NCBI GenBank assembly: GCA_004154925.1
Contig: QJNS01000136.1
Span: 62,001-126,000 of the forward strand
DNA length: 64,000 bases
Direction of reading: 5' to 3'
From: Monosporascus cannonballus
Taxonomy: Eukaryota > Ascomycota > Sordariomycetes > Xylariales
Shown in pieces: positions 37,271-50,619 of the stretch (positions within the stretch are counted from its first letter, which is position 1; each line of letters starts with the position of its first letter). A program made the translations under genes and the position numbers. The notes beneath the pieces were generated by a model that made no database searches, had not been told where the DNA came from, and saw only the letters and a list, made by a program, of their open reading frames with translations.

Positions 37271-40261
37271 CAGCCGTAGCCACAGCTATAGCTTTTGATT
37301 AAGAAATATCTGTTAGGGGTCTAATATATCAGCTAAACTCCTTTAAGAATAATACCCACAAAAATAACAAAACCTCCAAAATAAGGCCTAATAACAAATT
37401 ATAATTTTTTTTCGTTCCGTTTAATACGTTTTTATATATATTCGCAAAAATTATTCTTATAAATTTTGGTAATATATATTAATAAACAAATTTTTACTTT
37501 TTTAATTTTTATAATTTATTACAAAATTAAAACTTTTATTTCATAATATAATAATAATTTTAATTAATACGAAATAAAAATTATTATAATAAAAAAAGTA
37601 AACAAAAATTTCGATTAATATATATTATAAATCTTTATCCTTTTTAAGCCAGTACGATAATAATATAACCTTATAAGTTAAAATAATAATATATAGGGTT
37701 TAAAATCGCCCGTAATAAATTTCGAAATATATTTTTTTCTTAATTTATCAAATACCGGCAATATATTTAAAAATTTAGGATTACTATTTTAGGTTTTCAA
37801 ATACTTAATTTTTCAAAACGAAATAATTATTTTTATCCAATATTGCTACTGGTTTTTTGCCAATATTAACGTAATTAACCTATATATTAACGTTATATAT
37901 ACGGCCGTCAACCTTCTAAAAACTTTGTATTATTAATTTATTCGTTTTATATTAGATATTATATTTAATCAATAAGGCCGTATTTTACGAAAAAAACAGA
38001 TTAATATAATATATAATTTAATTTTAAAAAACTTAATATCTTTTTCGTTATTACAAAAAATTTCGAAAAATTTTTAATTATTTAAATTATTTTAATAATT
38101 AACTTAATTATTATTTAAATCGTATTATTAATTAAATTAATAAAAAATAACGAATATTATTAATAATAATTTTATATTTAATTTTTATTTTAATATCCGT
38201 AAATATAAAAAAACTTAATTTAAAAATATTCGACCTTATAATGGCCGGATAATATAATTATATTATTTTTGGTTTTAAATAAATATTATGTAATTAATTC
38301 CAAATTAATAAATTATATTATATTTTTAAATAATAATATAATTTAATTATTATTAAGGAAATATATTTATTATTAAAAAAATTTTCCGGCTTAAATATGT
38401 TAATATTTATATTTTAAATTTTATTTTCCCTTTTTATATATATTAATTTGTATATTTAGTAATTATTATTAATATTATAAAAGAAATTACGAAATATAAC
38501 GGTTTTTGTTAAATCGATAACTTAATTCAATATAATTTTAAAACAAAAATCCGGTATTTTAATACTAATCGTTTCGAAATTAATATTATTATTTTTCTTA
38601 TACTTAAAAATTAACGTTCGAATTTAAAATATTTAAATTTTATAATAATTAATATATTCGGGCTGTTAAGTAATATTTTTTTTAATTTAATTTAGTAATT
38701 TGCGTTTTATTATTAAAATTATTATTTATATTAATAATAAAATAAAAACCATAAATATCAGAAATTATTTAAATAAAATTAAAATAAACCGGATATATTT
38801 ATCGAAAATTATAAAAAATATTATTTAGTTTTATAACTCCGAAATACCTTACGGAAATTAAGCTCGTATAAATAGTAAACTAAAATAATTAAATAGTTTT
38901 ATTCGTATTATTATACTTATCATTATTTTTAAATTAAATTTAAATATTCCGAATATTAATCGAATAATACAATAAAATATATTATAAAGTTTTTCGATTA
39001 AAAATTTATAATAACGATTTAATTAAATAATTCGTATATATAAATAATTAAAAATAATTAACTAAAAACAAACTATGTTATTTATACCTTATTAGGTATT
39101 TAATAAGTATAAAACCGAGCCGTTTATTTTTTTTAAAAAAAATAAAATAACGAAAAGATTTAGGCCTAATAAATTAAAAACCGTATTACCTATAAAAATA
39201 TAAAGGTTGTAATAAAAAATAACGTAACGAATTTAAATATTAAAAAAGATAATACGTAATATATTACAAATTATCCCAATTAAAACGAAATAATTATCGA
39301 AATTTATTTATAGCTGTCGGTCGGTTAAAATATTACCTTTAAACTTTCGAAATAAAGTAATTCTAATTTGTAATACCGGAAAAAATAAGGCTTTAATAAT
39401 AAACGTTATTTAACGATAAATAAATGCGTAAGAAACTTTTAGCATGTTTAAAAAAAACCGAAATTATTATGCTTAAAAAGGACCGTAATAACTTACTTTC
39501 GGCTATATTTTATTATAATATATATATGCTTAATTTCCTTTATATATTTGAACCTTTAATTTCGAAAATATTGATATAAAAATAACCAAAAGCCGGTTCG
39601 GTAAAAGCGGTTATTTAAGAAATAATAAAATTTTAATATAAATAATAAGTAAACGAATTATTTTTTATACGGTTGTTTTTATTTAGCAATAAAAAAACAA
39701 AATAAATATTTACTTTTATTAAATTTAAATGGTTTTTAGTTAATAAATTTCCGACTAAATTAAACCAAATAAAAAATTTATATTTAATTTAAAATATAAA
39801 TAAATTAACTAAGGCGGTTCCCGGTTTCGATAAATAGCAATATTAGGATATCTTAAGAAACCGCTTATTTTCTGCATTATATATAATATATAAAAAACCT
39901 GTACTTTCGATTTTTAAGAAAATATAAGCAATTTTCTATAAACGACGGAATTCGCTTAATCGGAAATAATAGCGCTATATCTTTATACCGTAAATCGATT
40001 TATATAAATTACGGATTATTATTATATTATAAATTCTATAAATGTAAGAAACAATTATATGACCGCCTTAAATTATGCCCCGTTTTAATTAAAATATACC
40101 GTATACGATTATTCGATTTAAACTAGTAATTAACGATTTAATAGTAATCCTAATATTTTAAATACCAAATTAACACATAATTTATACGTTTTTATAACTT
40201 AAAATCGTAATTTTAATTATAATAACGCTTATATTTATATACGTAATTTGCGATATATTGA
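37271..40261. other. Unidentified AT-rich degenerate stretch
   Basis: About 3 kb of strongly RIP-like sequence without an identifiable gene. Plus-strand frames near 39,300-40,250 keep some protein-like texture but no motif I can name. It ends in a purine-rich AGTGGGGCGGAG (40,262-40,273) directly followed by TGTTACAC. That looks like a polypurine tract plus LTR start, so it may be the body of a plus-strand LTR element. Confidence 0.4.
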
Positions 40262-40545
40262 AGTGGGGCGGAGTGTTACACTCATGATCCGGTTCGGCTG
40301 ATCAGAAAGCCCGAGTTTCGCATGTATATTAAGAAGTTCTTTTTTGCCATGGGTTCAAACCCTAGGCATCATTAGCCACCATCACCACTCAGCATATCTT
40401 CTGTCATTTTGAGTTATCGAGGTTCAACACCATTAATATAATCGGATTAAATTCTTCATTTTCGATAATCCCATTTCGTACCGTGACATAAAAGGGTTAT
40501 CCGCACTGATCAAGACTAATTCTTCCCACCCCAATTCAATTTTAG
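40262..40545 (+). repeat. Relic D, second copy (GC-richer, no ORF)
   Basis: About 280 bp of mixed composition, related to 19,022-19,275 plus 26,518-26,570 through shared blocks in the same order. It opens AGTGGGGCGGAG then TGTTACACTCATG. A TGGGTTCAAACCCTA stretch (around 40,348-40,362) resembles a tRNA B box but could be chance. Candidate LTR or SINE-like unit; undecided. Confidence 0.45.
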
Positions 40546-43500
40546 GTAATTTTGATTAAAAACTTATTTTGTCCTTTTTATTTATAACGTCGGCGCAAAA
40601 CTTATTATTTTTAAATATTTTTAACCTCCCATCCCCGCTTTCGTTACCGTATTTATATTCGCATAATTCGTTTGTTTTTATATTGTTATCGAAATCGCCG
40701 GTATTACTAAAACGTAATAATTCGCAGTTCGACGTTATAAATAATATATCGAAAAAAGAAATCGAAATAATAATCCTTATAAAAATTAAAAAGTTACGTA
40801 TTACGAATAAACAGTATTTATCAAATAAAAATATTATTAGCAAAATAAAAAATAATTATAATATTAAGTTACAAAATAAAAAACGAAATTCTGCCCGCTG
40901 TAATTAAGGCCGATAACAAAAAACTTATTCGGTTTTAATATAATATTACGGTTATAAAGCATAATAACTATAAATATTTATATAATATTAATTAAAGCTA
41001 TTAACATATTATTTATTTATTAAATTCATTGTTTTAATTAATTTTTAATTCGTTAAACTTTATATAAAATATTAATTCGATTTAATCCGGATTAATTATA
41101 TGCTGTAACAAATACATAATAAAATCCTTTTAATTAAAACAATTAACGGAATTTTATAATACGTAATATAAATTATAGTTTATCGTAATTATTATCAAAT
41201 TATCTCTTTAACCTACAGCTCTTAATTTATAATGCCGAATTAAAGTTTTTTAAATCTTATTTTCCGGTCTTTTCTCTTAAGTTCGTCGTATTAATTCCTA
41301 AAATATTTTTATCTTTTCTAACACTTAAAATACCTTAAGTCAAATTAAATAATTAAAATAAAAAATCCATTATGTAGGTAAATAAACAATATGGATAATT
41401 TTTCGCTAATATTAAAAAAGTTATTTTTTCATTATTAATATAGTTATTCCGGTGTTCGTTTTTTTCTAAATATTAATTTAAAACGTTTAAAATTTCGGGT
41501 TTATAATAAATCTTTATTAATTACGTTTTATAATGTTATTTTTTTGTAATTAGAATTAATATCTATTGATATACGCTTTTAATTAGTATATTTCGAGGCC
41601 GCCCGTATATTTTATTATTATTTGGTTAGAAATTTTAGCAATTCTTTTTCGAATTAAAGCTTTTTAATTCCCTTAATAAAAATTAACGATTGGATTTAGT
41701 TTTTTTCTCTTTGCTATATTTTCTCTTTGTCGGCGTAATTAGGTTCTCGGCTGGTTTTAGAGATTTTTTTGTTTTTTCTCTAACTAGTTCTAGAAATTTC
41801 TTAATATCAAAATCCTATATAAATATAATGATAATCGGATATTCCGCGTAACCGCCGAAATCCTTAATATTAATACCGAATATTCCGTAATATCTAAAAA
41901 TCTAGCTTTTATACAAAATGATTTATTCGGTAATTAATTACGTATAATTACCAATTTTTCTTTCGTTTAATATTATACAAATAACGTTTACATAATATAT
42001 ACTATAGGATATATCGCAGCTTTATATTTCTTTTAATCGGAATTATAAAATTGCCATATTTTTAATATTTTTTATATTATATAAATCGTTATAAATTATA
42101 AATTCCCGAAACCGATTAACGGCTCGAATTGTACGGTTTTTTAAAATATTTACGCCGGTTAAATTTATAATATGGAGGACGTTAGCTTTATAATTCCAAA
42201 AACCTATTATTTAATAATCTGTATTATCTATATCGATAAATTTATTACTATATTCTAGTATAAGAAAAAGTAAATAATATTATATATCTTTTAGTAATTG
42301 TTTCGGGGTTTAATAAAAACGAAATTTGAAAATTGTTAAAATACATAAATATATTCTTATTAACTTTATATAAGTTATATATATATAATCAAAATCCCGG
42401 AATATTCATTTAAATATTATTCCGAGATTATCGTAAATAAAATATGCGTTAATATAAATATAACGGTAAATAACTTACGCTTTTTGATATATAATAATAA
42501 AATTTATCTTATAAAAAGCTTCTGGTATTAGGACTTTATCAGATAATCGTTTATCTTAAAAAAGATTTATTTTATAAGTTGGGGCAAAACTTGAAAAAAC
42601 GGTATATATAAGAGGAAATAAAGTACGAAAAATAGCGCCGGAATTAATATAATTCGTATCGAAAGCTAATTTAATGCGGTTACGATCTTTATATATGTTT
42701 TAATTTTTTATTAAGTCGTTATATATTTTCTAAATATAATTACTGTATTTTACTTTATTAAATAACGGTAATATTATGATAATAATTATATAATATTAAG
42801 CATATAGAAATAAGTAATTATAATTAGGAGATTTAATGATATTATACGTTTCCCGATATAAATTGGGCTTAATTAAAACTAGAAATATAAATAAAAAATG
42901 TAAAATATAATATATAAGGTACAATTTCTATAAAAATAACTATCGAATATATTATTAATATTAATAGAAATATATAAGGATTTATAACATATAAATAAAG
43001 CTTATAAATAATTAATACATTATAAAGATATTTCAAGATATTATATATAATTAAAAATAAATTCTATATAAATTTTGAGATTATATAGGTTGTTAAGTAT
43101 AAATAAAGAAATTAATGTTATGTTATATAACGAAATAATAATATATAAGAAAAAAGTTTAATAATGATATATAAATTATATAAGGTTTATATTTTGTTAT
43201 AAATTTCTTAATATAATTCATAAATTATTTCGATTAAATATATATTAAATATAATTATTAGAATTATTTAATATATAATTAATATTACTTACTTAATTAT
43301 AATTTTTTCATTCGAAATATTTTTATACTTTAATATATAAAATTATATTGTTTACGATATAATAATTACTATTTAGTTTTCTCTTTGTTTAATACTCGAA
43401 GTTTATATTATAATTTATACCTTTATATATTTTATAATAAAGGCAGTTTCTGTTATAACTTCTAATAATATATTTCGAAAAACCTTAAAAACCTTTATTC

Positions 43501-45049
43501 GCTCGGCTAAAAAAATTAAATTCGTTAATAATAGCCTCGAAAAATAACTTATCCCTAAAAATAATCTGTTTTCGAAAAATAATTTGCCCTTATGAAATAA
43601 CCTTAAAAACAAATAATAAAATCTCGGATTAAAGGATAACCGAAATAAATACCAAAATAAAAATAATTTATCCCCGAAAAACAGTTTTAAGAACGGGTAA
43701 TAAAATTCTTAACCAAAAAATAACCGGAATTAATATTAGAATAATTTACGATAAGGTAATACCGATAGCGTTATCTCGATTAAGGTATTTTTGTATTAAT
43801 TATATAATATTTAATTATCCTAAAATATAATATATTCTTTATAAAAAATATATATTGTACGTAAACGATTTCAGATATTAGGAATATATTATAAAATTAT
43901 ATTAATATAGTAGAACATTAGAAAAGAAATGGGTATTTTAGGTTTTGATATTAATACGAATATATATTAATTCAGAAGATCCTATTATTATTAAATATTT
44001 ATAAGTTCGATAATATTACAAAAGGTTTATATTACGAATAAAAATTTTTATTACCGAAAAATAGGGCATTTATATAAATATTAAATATTAATAATATAGT
44101 TCGAAACAGTTTTTATAATAATAATTAGCAGAATAGAATTTACGTTGTAGCGGATTATGCCGGCTTTATAAATTATTAAATTAAATACGGATTTTCGATT
44201 AATTACGGCTGTCGTAATTTAACAAAAGAATTACATAAACCGGGTACCATATAAACGATACGAAAAAAGGTTTATGATTTTATGAACCGGGTCGTTCAAT
44301 TAAGAAATATATGTTATATAGCCATTTTATGGATAATATAATTTACGGAATTATGCAAGTAATAAATGTGCAAATTGTATATAGGAATACGGCAAAAAAT
44401 ATTTATACGTAATCCTTAAATATTCGGTATTATTATATGGTCCGAATAAAAATTTCCAAACGAATTTGAATGTAAATATTGCGCCTAAAACGAACAATAT
44501 TTTAGGGCCCGAAAAGATAAAAGATATATTAATATATAGGTTATAATAGTACGCAAAAAAAGGTAAAACGGGAGGAAAAAATCTTAGAAAATTCTTAAGA
44601 ACGTTAGTTAATAAATTAGTTGTAAACGAAATATACGGATTATCTTGAAATTATGCGTTTTATTTAATTATAAATAATATAATATTTTTATACGACTTTG
44701 CGAAAAATAAAACATTTAAATCAGATAAAATTAATTAAAATTATGCAGATTATAAACCTAATTGTTTATATTAATTTCGTTAATAATTATGCTACGTATC
44801 GTATTATGAAATATTATTTTTTATTTGCAGTTTTACTACCGGAAGTAAATAAGTTATATTAATATAATAATTAAATTATAGTAATAATTTATAAAATAAT
44901 TCCGAAATAAATTAATTAAGATTACGTAAATAAAAAAGTTATATTAGTATTAAAAATACAATATAAATATTATATTATTTATATAAAAATATATTATAAA
45001 GTAATAAAAAGATAAAGAATTATATTAATAATATATTTTCGTCTAATAT
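40546..45049. other. Unidentified AT-rich degenerate stretch
   Basis: About 4.5 kb without an assignable gene. Short open stretches at 40,569-40,907 (both strands) lack recognisable domains. From about 44,100 to 45,030 one plus-strand frame has protein-like texture with stops at Q/W-type codons (for example KGKTGGKNLRKFLRTLVNKL near 44,565), which hints at a further unidentified element gene. It also contains the unplaced 3' end of family A. Confidence 0.4.
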
Positions 45050-48000
45050 ATTCTTATTTTGCTTATTTGACGATAACGATAACGGACCGCTTTAATTAAA
45101 ATTATTAATTAAGTTATTAATAATTTGCATTATAAGATTATATTTTTTCCGTATACGAGATATTACCGTTATTTTATGCCAAATTTTCTTTAGCGAATTT
45201 AGTATTAAAAGTTTTTCGGGAAATTGTATTAAGGTTATTTATAAGTTGATTTTCGTTCTTTGTCGTATTTAGTTAATTAAGCTTATTTACGTTATTGGTA
45301 ATAGGTACGGTATTATTAAAATCGATAAATTTAATTTTTACGGTTTTACAACTCGCGGCCAGAATATTTTTAGATTTTTAGTTATTTCTTTTAGTCCGAG
45401 ATGGATATCCTTTAATAAGCCAGAAATTTCGAAATAAAAAATAAATACGTTCGAAAGTCCCATTACGAAAGTCCTAAGTAATGTAACGCTTATTTTGCGA
45501 AAAAGCATAACGGGTATAAAATTTGCGTTATAAAGATATACGGTATTTCGTTAAAACCGAATTTCGAAAAAAAATAATATTAATATTATGTATATTGTTT
45601 TTCGATCGGTTAAGTTTGTTAGCAAATTATAGATTATAATATTTCCTTGTTTCATTAAATATTTTTTATATTTTTTCCTTAGATTTTATTAAAGCCAGAT
45701 TTAATGTTAAGATCGACTTAATAAGGTTTTAATTTAATATTGTAGGACGTAATATCTAATTAAAATAAAGCATTTTTTGCTATAATTAAATTCACCGGCC
45801 TTATAAAAAAGAATAATAATATCGATATTAACCATTTAATATAATTAACGTTGCTATATTATATAATATGCGAAAGGTATAAATAAATCTGAGTTTTTTT
45901 GAAAAAACGATAATAATTTTGTAATTTTTAATCGATAAAAATAATATCGATTAGTAATTAATTATTATCTTTAGTAAGGTTAAAAAAGTTATCGCCTTAT
46001 AGAATATCGGCCGTATTAAAAATATTTCCGGTTTTATAGTTATTCGATAAAAGGGCTTTATTTAATACGTTTTAATTAAAACCGTATTGCTCAATAAGTA
46101 ATATAAATAAATTATATTCCCAAATTTAAAAGTAAAATATTTATAAATTATTTGCTAAGTTATTTATATTTTTAAATAACGTATTATTAACAAAAAATAA
46201 TAAAGGAATTTCGTTAAAGAGATCCTTATTTACTAATACGTTTTAATTAGGATTTTATAATACCTTTTTTATTTATCCGGCGTAACCAAGATATTTAGAA
46301 ACTATATTATGCGCGATAAATTTAAATTCGGTAACGGTTAATCGGGAGCATATATATTCCATGAATTCTGTAAATTCGGTTTTCGAAAAAAAGTTTTGAA
46401 TCGAAATATTTTGGGAAATTCCATATATATTAAACGTTTTTATTATAAGTAGTTCGTATCGGATACGTAAGTCCTGCAGAAATAATACAAATATGTAAAT
46501 ATTATGCATATAAAGGATAAAAAACTTAAAAAGATAAAATTTCGGCGATTTTTAATATAATTATGTTATTTTATTTAAGAATTAACGATTCGCTTTTAAA
46601 GTTATTTATGTTTTATACGTCCCGGCTATATTATCGGATTAATAGGTACGTATAATTATAAGCAGAATGTTTATATATATATGGAACAAAATAAAAATAA
46701 AAAAAAGCTATCGTTTCTTATCGTATAGATTAGCTGTTTCGGCTTAATTGGCCTGTATTTTCCGAATATAACTAGTTATTTTCTAATTTCTATAAATAAG
46801 ATAAAAACGTTCCGAAAACTGATAGGATTATTTTTCTTTAAATTCATATATTCCTTGAAAAAAATTTCGATAAACGCCATAAATACCGTCGATGGTACTT
46901 TCGTTTTCGTTAACTGTATTTAACGAAATCGAACGGCGTTTATTATACAATATACGCTTTAATTTAGGAAAACTGTCACGGCGCTGTACGTCTCTTAGGT
47001 TTCTAGAAGATATTCTGTTGTTGCACGAGGAAGAAAGAAGAAAGCTATCTAATAAGCGCGTAGCGCTTGCGTATATATAGCGAAACGGCGGCTTAAATAA
47101 GCCGCTTTGCTAGTGCCGTAACAAAAACCGGGGAATTTTTACTTATTACGTTTATAAAACGTATTAAAAAAAACTAAAAATAAAATCCGGATAATATTAA
47201 TTACGAATTAATAAAAAAATATTAAACAGTATTAGATACTACTATAACGTTTTATAAAATTATTTTCGTTTATAATATTAATTAGGCCGAAATATGGATT
47301 ACTTTATTCCTTTTTTAAGGATAGAGCTGTAATAATAAGAAAAAGCCATAATAATATTCCATATAACAATATTACATCGAAATATCATATTACAAATATA
47401 ATTTTAAATATTAAAGTTATTATATTAAACTACGATATCGTCTTATTATACCTAGTTATAAAACGTAGCTTATTTTAATTAAAATTATATTATTACAAAA
47501 GAATTAATACGGTTACCTAAATTTTTTTATTAACCGAATTATATCTTTATTTAACGTATAATAATTTTTATAAATACTTAATTTTCTTAATATATCGATA
47601 TTATCTCGTAATAAACCTAAGAATAATAAAATTTTGCCTAATAAATAAAGTAGGTAACTGCCGTTAATTTTGAAAATTATCTTAATTATAATAGTTAAAA
47701 TTATGAAAAAAGGATATATAAGAATATTCGGATCGTTATTATTACGAAACCGTTTCGTTTTCCGTTTCGTATTATACGATTATTATTTTTTCCTTGAATA
47801 TATAATTACCTAGTTTAAAAGCTTAAACCAATTAAGGACAAGCGCTTTTAAAAAGCGTTTACCCTCGTCTAAAACGGTATAAACCACGCCAATCCCGAAT
47901 AATAATCCCTTCGACAGACGGCGAAACCCAGGCCCTTTTACAAAACCCATAAGCCTTACACACAATACATTATAATACCCATATACAACGGGGTTCTAAT

Positions 48001-48385
48001 TAATAAGAATTAGAAATTCCGGCTAACTTTCGCATATTAATAGCCGTTCACATATTTATTTTTCCTTTATTACGTTAATTAATCGGTTAATTCGAACTGT
48101 GGAATTAATAATTTGGCCTAAATCGTCGTGAAGAACTTAATTACGAATAAAATTTTCAAACGTTATATTAGTTTTTTTATATTGATACCACAAATTCAAA
48201 ATATGCGTACGTATATTTTGTTCTAAGGGCGTAACTCGGTAAAACTAAAAGAATTCGGATTTATCTTATTTTAAAAAGAAGAATAATAACGCGACGAGCT
48301 CCGGCTGCAGCTGTTATACGCGTTAAGGTTTAAAAATAGCAAATAGATTTTGATCAGGACCAGAATAATATTAATAATAAGCCAT
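45050..48385 (-). pseudogene. Family A long protein relic, copy A2
   Basis: About 1,100 codons from ATG 48,385 to about 45,050 on the minus strand. N-terminal MAYY..YYSGPDQNLFAIFKP; middle section LRIRYELLIIKTFNIYG and FTEFMEYICSRLTVTEFKFI, open for 78 codons at 46,273-46,509. A zinc-finger-like ILYPLCFFAK segment lies near 45,480-45,530, then a polar acidic-type tail to 45,050. Stops replace Q/W codons. Not recognised. The 5'-proximal gene, TTAC terminus and C-terminal finger recall DUF3435/Starship-type or Crypton recombinase elements, but no catalytic R-H-R-Y set was found. Confidence 0.55.
46974..47123. mobile_element. 150-bp solo LTR / TRIM-like insertion
   Basis: Exactly 150 bp, TGTCACGGCGCT to AGTGCCGTAACA, with 12-bp near-perfect inverted ends and perfect AAAAC TSDs (46,969-46,973 and 47,124-47,128). 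A1 and A3 lack it at the same place. TG...CA ends with a 5-bp duplication indicate an LTR rather than a DNA transposon. Contains inverted repeats AAGCGCGTAGCGCTT and GCGGCTTAAATAAGCCGC and a TATATATA box. It is free of RIP, so recent. The small plus frame at 46,892-47,080 is an artefact spanning its left edge. Confidence 0.85.
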
Positions 48386-48635
48386 AACAAAAATAACGAT
48401 ATATATATATATCTATAGAAGAACGTCTTGTTATTAAGTTATTACGGATTTTTTTTTTGGAAAAAGCAAATATACCAAACGAAACCGTTTTTACTCAATT
48501 ATAATTTAGGCCTCGCTGGCTCGTTACAGGGATTTGGGATTTGATTGGTTAATATTTAGCGTTATGGAGCGGTACTTGAGTGACTTTAAAGAAATTAGGA
48601 AAACAAGCCAAGGAGGCCTGAGCTAGCTGAGGTAA

Positions 48636-50364
48636 TTTAATCGAGGTATTTCGGGGAGCTCCATATACGCTAAACGCTTTTGTTATAAGTAGTTCGTATT
48701 AGACGCGTAATTTTGCAGAAATAACGCGAATATGCGAGTATTATATATATAAAGAATAAAAGGCTCGAAAAGGTAAAACTTCGGCGATTTTTAATATAAC
48801 TGCGTTGTTTTATTGAAAAATTAACAATCCGCTTTTAAAGTTGCTTATGTTTTATACGTCTCGATTATATTATCGGGCTAATAACTACGTATACGTATAA
48901 GCAGAAATTTTATTTATATGTGGAATAAGGCAGGAACAGGAAGGAGCCACCGTTTTCTATTGTATGGATCGGCTGTTTCGGCTTAACTGGCCTGTATTTT
49001 CCGAATAGAACTGGCTGTTTTTTAATTTTGGTAAATAAAATAAAGACGTTTTGAAAATCGATAAGATTATTTTTTTAAATTTACATATCCTTTGAAAAAG
49101 CTTTTGGTAAACGTTATAAATACCGTTAATAGTTTCTTCGTTTTCGTTAATTGCAGTTAGCGAAATTAAACGGCGCTTATTAGATAGTATACGTTTTAAT
49201 TTGGAAAAACCGGAGAATTTTTATTTGTTACATTTATAAAACGTATTAATAAAAACAGAAAATAAAGTCCGGATAATGTTAATTACGAACTAATAGGAAG
49301 TATTAAGTGGTATCTGATATTGTTGTAACGTTTGATAAAATTATTTTGCTTTATAATACTAATTAAATTAAAATATAAACTATTTTAACCTTTCTTTAAA
49401 GATACGACTATAATAACGGGCAAGGGCGGTAATAATATTTCGTATAACGGTATCGTATCGAAGCGTTATGTTACGAATATAATTTTGAACATTAAAGTTA
49501 TCGTATTAGAATACGATATCGTTTTGTTGTACCTGGTTATAAAGCGTAGCCTATCTTAATTAGAATTATATTATTATAACAGAATTAACGCGGTTGTTTT
49601 GATTTCGTTTATTAATCGAATTATATCTTTATTTAATGTATAATAACTTTTGCAAATATTTAGCTTTTTTAATATATTGAGGTTATTTTATAATAAATTT
49701 AAAGATAATAGAAACCTGCTTAATCAATAAGGCAGATAATTATTATTAATTTTGGAAATTATTTTAACTATAATAGTTAAAACTATAAAAAAAGATATGT
49801 AAAAACGTTCGAATCGTTATTATTACAAGACCGCTTCGTTTTCCGTTTCGTATTATACGATTGTTATTTTTTAGAATATATAATTATTTCGTTTAAAAGC
49901 TTAAATTAATTAGGGGCAAGCGTTTTTATAAATCGTTAAACTTCGTTTAAGGTAATATGAATTATATTAATTTCGAATAATAGCTCCTCCAGCGAGCAGC
50001 GGAATTTAAGCTTTTTTACGAAAGTTACAAGTTTTCCGTAAAATGTATTATAATATTTGCGTATAATAGGGTTCTGATTAGTAAGAGTTATGAACTTCTA
50101 CTAATTTTCGCACATTATTAGCTTGTCGCGTAATTGTTTTTCCTTTAATACGTTGATCAAACGGTTAATTCGAGCAGTTGAATTATAAGCTCGATTACTA
50201 TTATTATAAAGGACCCAATTACGGATAAAGTTTTCGAATATTATATTCGTTCATCGATTTCGCTAGAATGTCAACGTACGTTTGCGGATATCCTGTTCTT
50301 CTAGATTCGCGCGGTAAAATTAGGAGAATTCGAATTCGTCGTGTTCTAAAAAAGGGGATAATAA
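48636..50364 (-). pseudogene. Family A element, copy A3, left part
   Basis: Continues family-A sequence from the point corresponding to 46,395 in A2, so it lacks the C-terminal third here, and runs to the Copia-1 insertion at 50,364. It resumes at 55,772. The missing third may lie left of A2 if A2 inserted into A3, but I could not place it. RIP damage is milder than in A1 and A2. Confidence 0.68.
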
Positions 50365-50526
50365 TGTCAGATATAAGGGACATCAGTTGTGTGTATTGAT
50401 AACTCGTTGCAGGTGCTCTAGAACGCGCACTGCACTTTAAGGTGATCTAGTCCCGGAACATATATGTTCCGATCAGAGAGAATCTTCCGTATATGGGGTG
50501 CTAGAACGCCTCCCTGCTAACTGACA
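50365..50526 (-). repeat. Copia-1 LTR, left (3' LTR)
   Basis: 162 bp, well preserved. Includes the perfect 16-bp palindrome GGAACATATATGTTCC at 50,455-50,470 and the inverted arms GGGGTGCT / AACGCC-type end. Partner at 55,599-55,766; Copia-2 LTRs are the same family. Confidence 0.9.
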
Positions 50527-50619
50527 CACCCCTTTAACACTTTGAAGTATTCATGGTGTTAATTGTCATAACTCCTAAAGCCATAGTTATTTATTCCACC
50601 TTTCTTCCGGCGATTAAAT

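Larger units (their letters stand above)
45050..48635 (-). mobile_element. Family A element, copy A2
   Basis: The most complete family-A copy in the window. Its 5' end (minus strand TTACCTCAGCTAGCTCAGGC) is at 48,635, and directly beyond it lies copy A3, internally truncated. The 3' limit is not defined because no second shared terminus is visible. Interrupted by a 150-bp solo-LTR-like insertion at 46,974-47,123. Confidence 0.7.

Noticed and set aside
40345..40365. tRNA gene suggested by GGTTCAAACCC
   Set aside because: No cloverleaf can be built around it and no clear A box lies at the right distance. At most a SINE-like or chance B box.
40569..40907. 112-codon plus frame opposite a 95-codon minus frame
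   Set aside because: Both strands open over the same bases, no recognisable domain and no second copy to compare. Kept only as part of the unidentified stretch.
43415..43612. 65-codon minus-strand frame
   Set aside because: Low-complexity AT-rich product without a motif; nothing nearby supports a gene.
46892..47080. 62-codon plus-strand open frame
   Set aside because: It begins in family A antisense sequence and ends inside the 150-bp insertion; the insertion creates the opening. No domain or homologous frame in A1 or A3.
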